DNA of 64,000 bases from positions 1,798,001 through 1,862,000 of the forward strand of contig CBDANN010000008.1 of the NCBI GenBank assembly GCA_965197635.1. The letters run 5' to 3'. Below the pieces are notes generated by a model that saw only the letters and a program-made list of their open reading frames with translations, had not been told where the DNA came from and did not search any database. The stretch comes from Bin87 sp965197635. GTDB lineage: Bacteria; Chloroflexota; Dehalococcoidia; Lucifugimonadales; UBA3495. Of this stretch, positions 62,556-64,000 are shown in pieces (within the stretch, counting starts at the first letter, position 1; every line of letters begins with the position of its first letter). The translations under genes were made by a program, and so were the position numbers.

Positions 62556-63668
62556 TTACGTGCCCGATTGGGCGGCAGCGCGCTGGCGGGCGGCCAGTCG
62601 GTTCTGGATGTCGGTCACGCGGCGAGCCGGAGCGCTCATACGGCGGTAGATTATCCAGCCGGCCGCCGCGAGTCCTACCGCTGACATGAGGGTGAGGCTC
62701 CACCACGGCAAGCCGTAGAAGCGGTACACGGCGGCGATGATGACGGTGTAGAACGACAGCGGCACCATCACCTTCCACGCGAAGGCCATCAACTGATCAA
62801 TTCGGAGACGGGGGAAGGTGCCGCGCACCCAGAACACCACCAATACGACGGCGTAGGTCTTGAAGAGGAACCACACCACGTCGGGCAGGGCCGGCCCGCC
62901 CCAACCGCCCAGGAACAGCAGAGTTGTCAGCGCGGCGATGGCGAAGGTGTTGATGTACTCGGCCAAGAAGAATACCGACCAGTGCGCGCCGCTGTACTCC
63001 ACGAAGGGGCCGCCGACGACTTCGCTCTCGGCATGATAGATGTCAAAGGGCGTCCGGCCCACCTCAGCCAGCCCGGCGATGAAAAAGACCACGAATCCCA
63101 AGGGGAGCACGACCAGGTACGGGTATGACGACTGCTGTGCGACGATTTCGCGCATATCCAGCGACTGGGCCAGGATGGCGACGGCTGCGGCCACCAGCAC
63201 CACGGGAATCTCGTAGGAAATTAACTGCGCCGCTGACCGCAGACCGCCCATGATGCCGTACTTATTGGCCGACCCCCATCCGGCCAGCACCAGTCCAAGT
63301 ATTCCGATCACTGCGAAGGCGATGATGTAGAACAGGCCCAGTGGGAGGTTGCGGATCACCACATTGTCCCCGCCGGGGATGGTGACCCAGATGACGAACG
63401 CGGACACCACGACGATGACCGGGGCGATCCAGAAAATGGCCTTGTCCGAATCGTCGGGGATGATGTCCTCTTTGATGATCAGCTTGACGGCATCAGCGAT
63501 GGGCTGCATCAGGCCGAACAGGCCGGTGCGGGTAGGGCCGTAGCGGAGCTGGAGACGGCCCAACGCCTTGCGCTCCAGCCAGGTCAACGACAGGACAATG
63601 ACCGATAGCACGCCAAACATGATGGCCAGGCCCAGCGCGATCCAGGCGATGTCGATGAGGAAACTCAC
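62556..63668 (-). CDS. nuoH: NADH-quinone oxidoreductase subunit H
   Basis: A 370-residue quinone-site membrane subunit. LERKALGRLQLRYGPTRTGL, the family signature GWGSANKYGIMGGLRSAAQL-like region, AEVGRTPFDIYHAESEVVGG and PRLRIDQLMAFAWKVM are present. Its ATG (63668) overlaps the stop of nuoD by 4 bp. In canonical operons nuoG or nuoI would be beside it; here nuoD is directly upstream and Uma2 genes are downstream. Confidence 0.95.
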   Translation of the reverse strand: MSFLIDIAWIALGLAIMFGVLSVIVLSLTWLERKALGRLQLRYGPTRTGLFGLMQPIADAVKLIIKEDIIPDDSDKAIFWIAPVIVVVSAFVIWVTIPGGDNVVIRNLPLGLFYIIAFAVIGILGLVLAGWGSANKYGIMGGLRSAAQLISYEIPVVLVAAAVAILAQSLDMREIVAQQSSYPYLVVLPLGFVVFFIAGLAEVGRTPFDIYHAESEVVGGPFVEYSGAHWSVFFLAEYINTFAIAALTTLLFLGGWGGPALPDVVWFLFKTYAVVLVVFWVRGTFPRLRIDQLMAFAWKVMVPLSFYTVIIAAVYRFYGLPWWSLTLMSAVGLAAAGWIIYRRMSAPARRVTDIQNRLAARQRAAAQSGT

Positions 63669-64000
63669 CGGTCCACCTCTCCCAGCACGATGTCCAGCGA
63701 TCCGAGGACAACTACGCTGTCCGCCAGCCAGGTGTCCTGCAGCAGGCGGCGCAGGGCCGAAAGGTTGCAGAAAGACGGCGGGCGCACCTTGACGCGGTAG
63801 GGTCGGTCGGTGCCGTCGCTGACCAGATACACCCCAATCTCACCCCGAGGGTTCTCGGCGCGGACGTAGGATTCGCCGGCCGGCGGGCGGATGAGCCGAC
63901 GCCCCAGCGGAGACGCCACCGGGCCGTCAGGGAGCTGCGCCATGGCCTGCTCGACAATGCGGAGAGACTGGTACATCTCCTGGACCCTCACCCAGTGCCG
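63665..64000 (-). CDS. nuoD: NADH-quinone oxidoreductase subunit D, C-terminal part
   Basis: The frame runs from the window edge to TGA at 63665, giving 111 residues. RVQEMYQSLRIVEQAMAQLP, ENPRGEIGVYLVSDGTDRPY, RVKVRPPSFCNLSAL and the terminal GSLDIVLGEVDR match the 49-kDa/NuoD subunit. Its neighbour nuoH overlaps the stop. The N-terminal part lies outside. Confidence 0.93.
   Translation of the reverse strand, partial: RHWVRVQEMYQSLRIVEQAMAQLPDGPVASPLGRRLIRPPAGESYVRAENPRGEIGVYLVSDGTDRPYRVKVRPPSFCNLSALRRLLQDTWLADSVVVLGSLDIVLGEVDR

Overview
The window is 64 kb of high-GC bacterial chromosome with no rRNA, prophage or CRISPR array. The gene mix points to Chloroflexota, probably a SAR202/Dehalococcoidia-like lineage: a DUF2298 (Chlor_Arch_YYY) membrane glycosyltransferase fusion, several Uma2 endonucleases, CaiB/BaiF CoA-transferases, a Gram-positive style rplI-dnaB-dnaD-loader cluster, NHL and Asp-box propellers, DUF1501/DUF1800 proteins and a UGSC-type selenoprotein. 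This placement is inference from gene content; no marker gene was compared.

Region by region. 1-6.3 kb: an MFS transporter, then a two-gene ATPase/TOPRIM-like module (defence-like) that two insertion sequences have destroyed. An IS5-family element sits in the small gene and an IS1380-family element sits directly after the Walker A motif of the ATPase. The IS5 transposase is itself split by a 113-bp MITE. All three insertions can be reversed in silico from their target duplications. 6.3-11.4 kb: a degenerate M14 / GH105 fusion, two family III CoA-transferases and a Uma2 gene between them. 11.7-17 kb: a one-piece sensor-kinase/receiver/wHTH protein whose kinase histidine is missing, RidA, a RmlD-like reductase and a seven Asp-box propeller. 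17-31 kb: MqnA-like protein, NHL propellers, DUF1501 and DUF1800 proteins, an RND permease, an Ig-like/propeller pair, a Rieske protein and an N-acyl-D-amino acid deacylase. 31.4-34 kb: DUF4097-like lipoprotein candidate, tRNA-Arg(CCG), tRNA-Pro(TGG) and TenA. 33.7-37.8 kb: replication cluster rplI, dnaB, dnaD and a helicase loader with two fused AAA+ domains.

37.9-43 kb: a VOC protein, a conserved protein, and a selenoprotein gene read through an in-frame TGA (Sec100 in a U-G-S-C motif) with SECIS-like hairpins directly downstream; then small membrane proteins, a Gfo/Idh/MocA protein and an RCC1 pseudogene. 43-53 kb: a 1586-residue GT39/DUF2298 fusion, gap, two small membrane proteins, eno, a LOG-like protein, a secreted FN3/Excalibur protein and a retropepsin-like protease flanked by a second, diverged copy of the nuoN 3' end. 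53-64 kb: a minus-strand complex I operon ordered nuoD-nuoH-[four Uma2 genes]-nuoI-[small Cys protein]-nuoJ-K-L-M-N.

The complex I genes supply the proton-pumping quinone reductase, and the MqnA-like gene hints at menaquinone made by the futalosine route. The most unusual features are the selenoprotein, the Uma2 array with an exact 600-bp period inside the nuo operon, the twice-inactivated ATPase module, the pseudo-kinase and the tandem-AAA+ loader.
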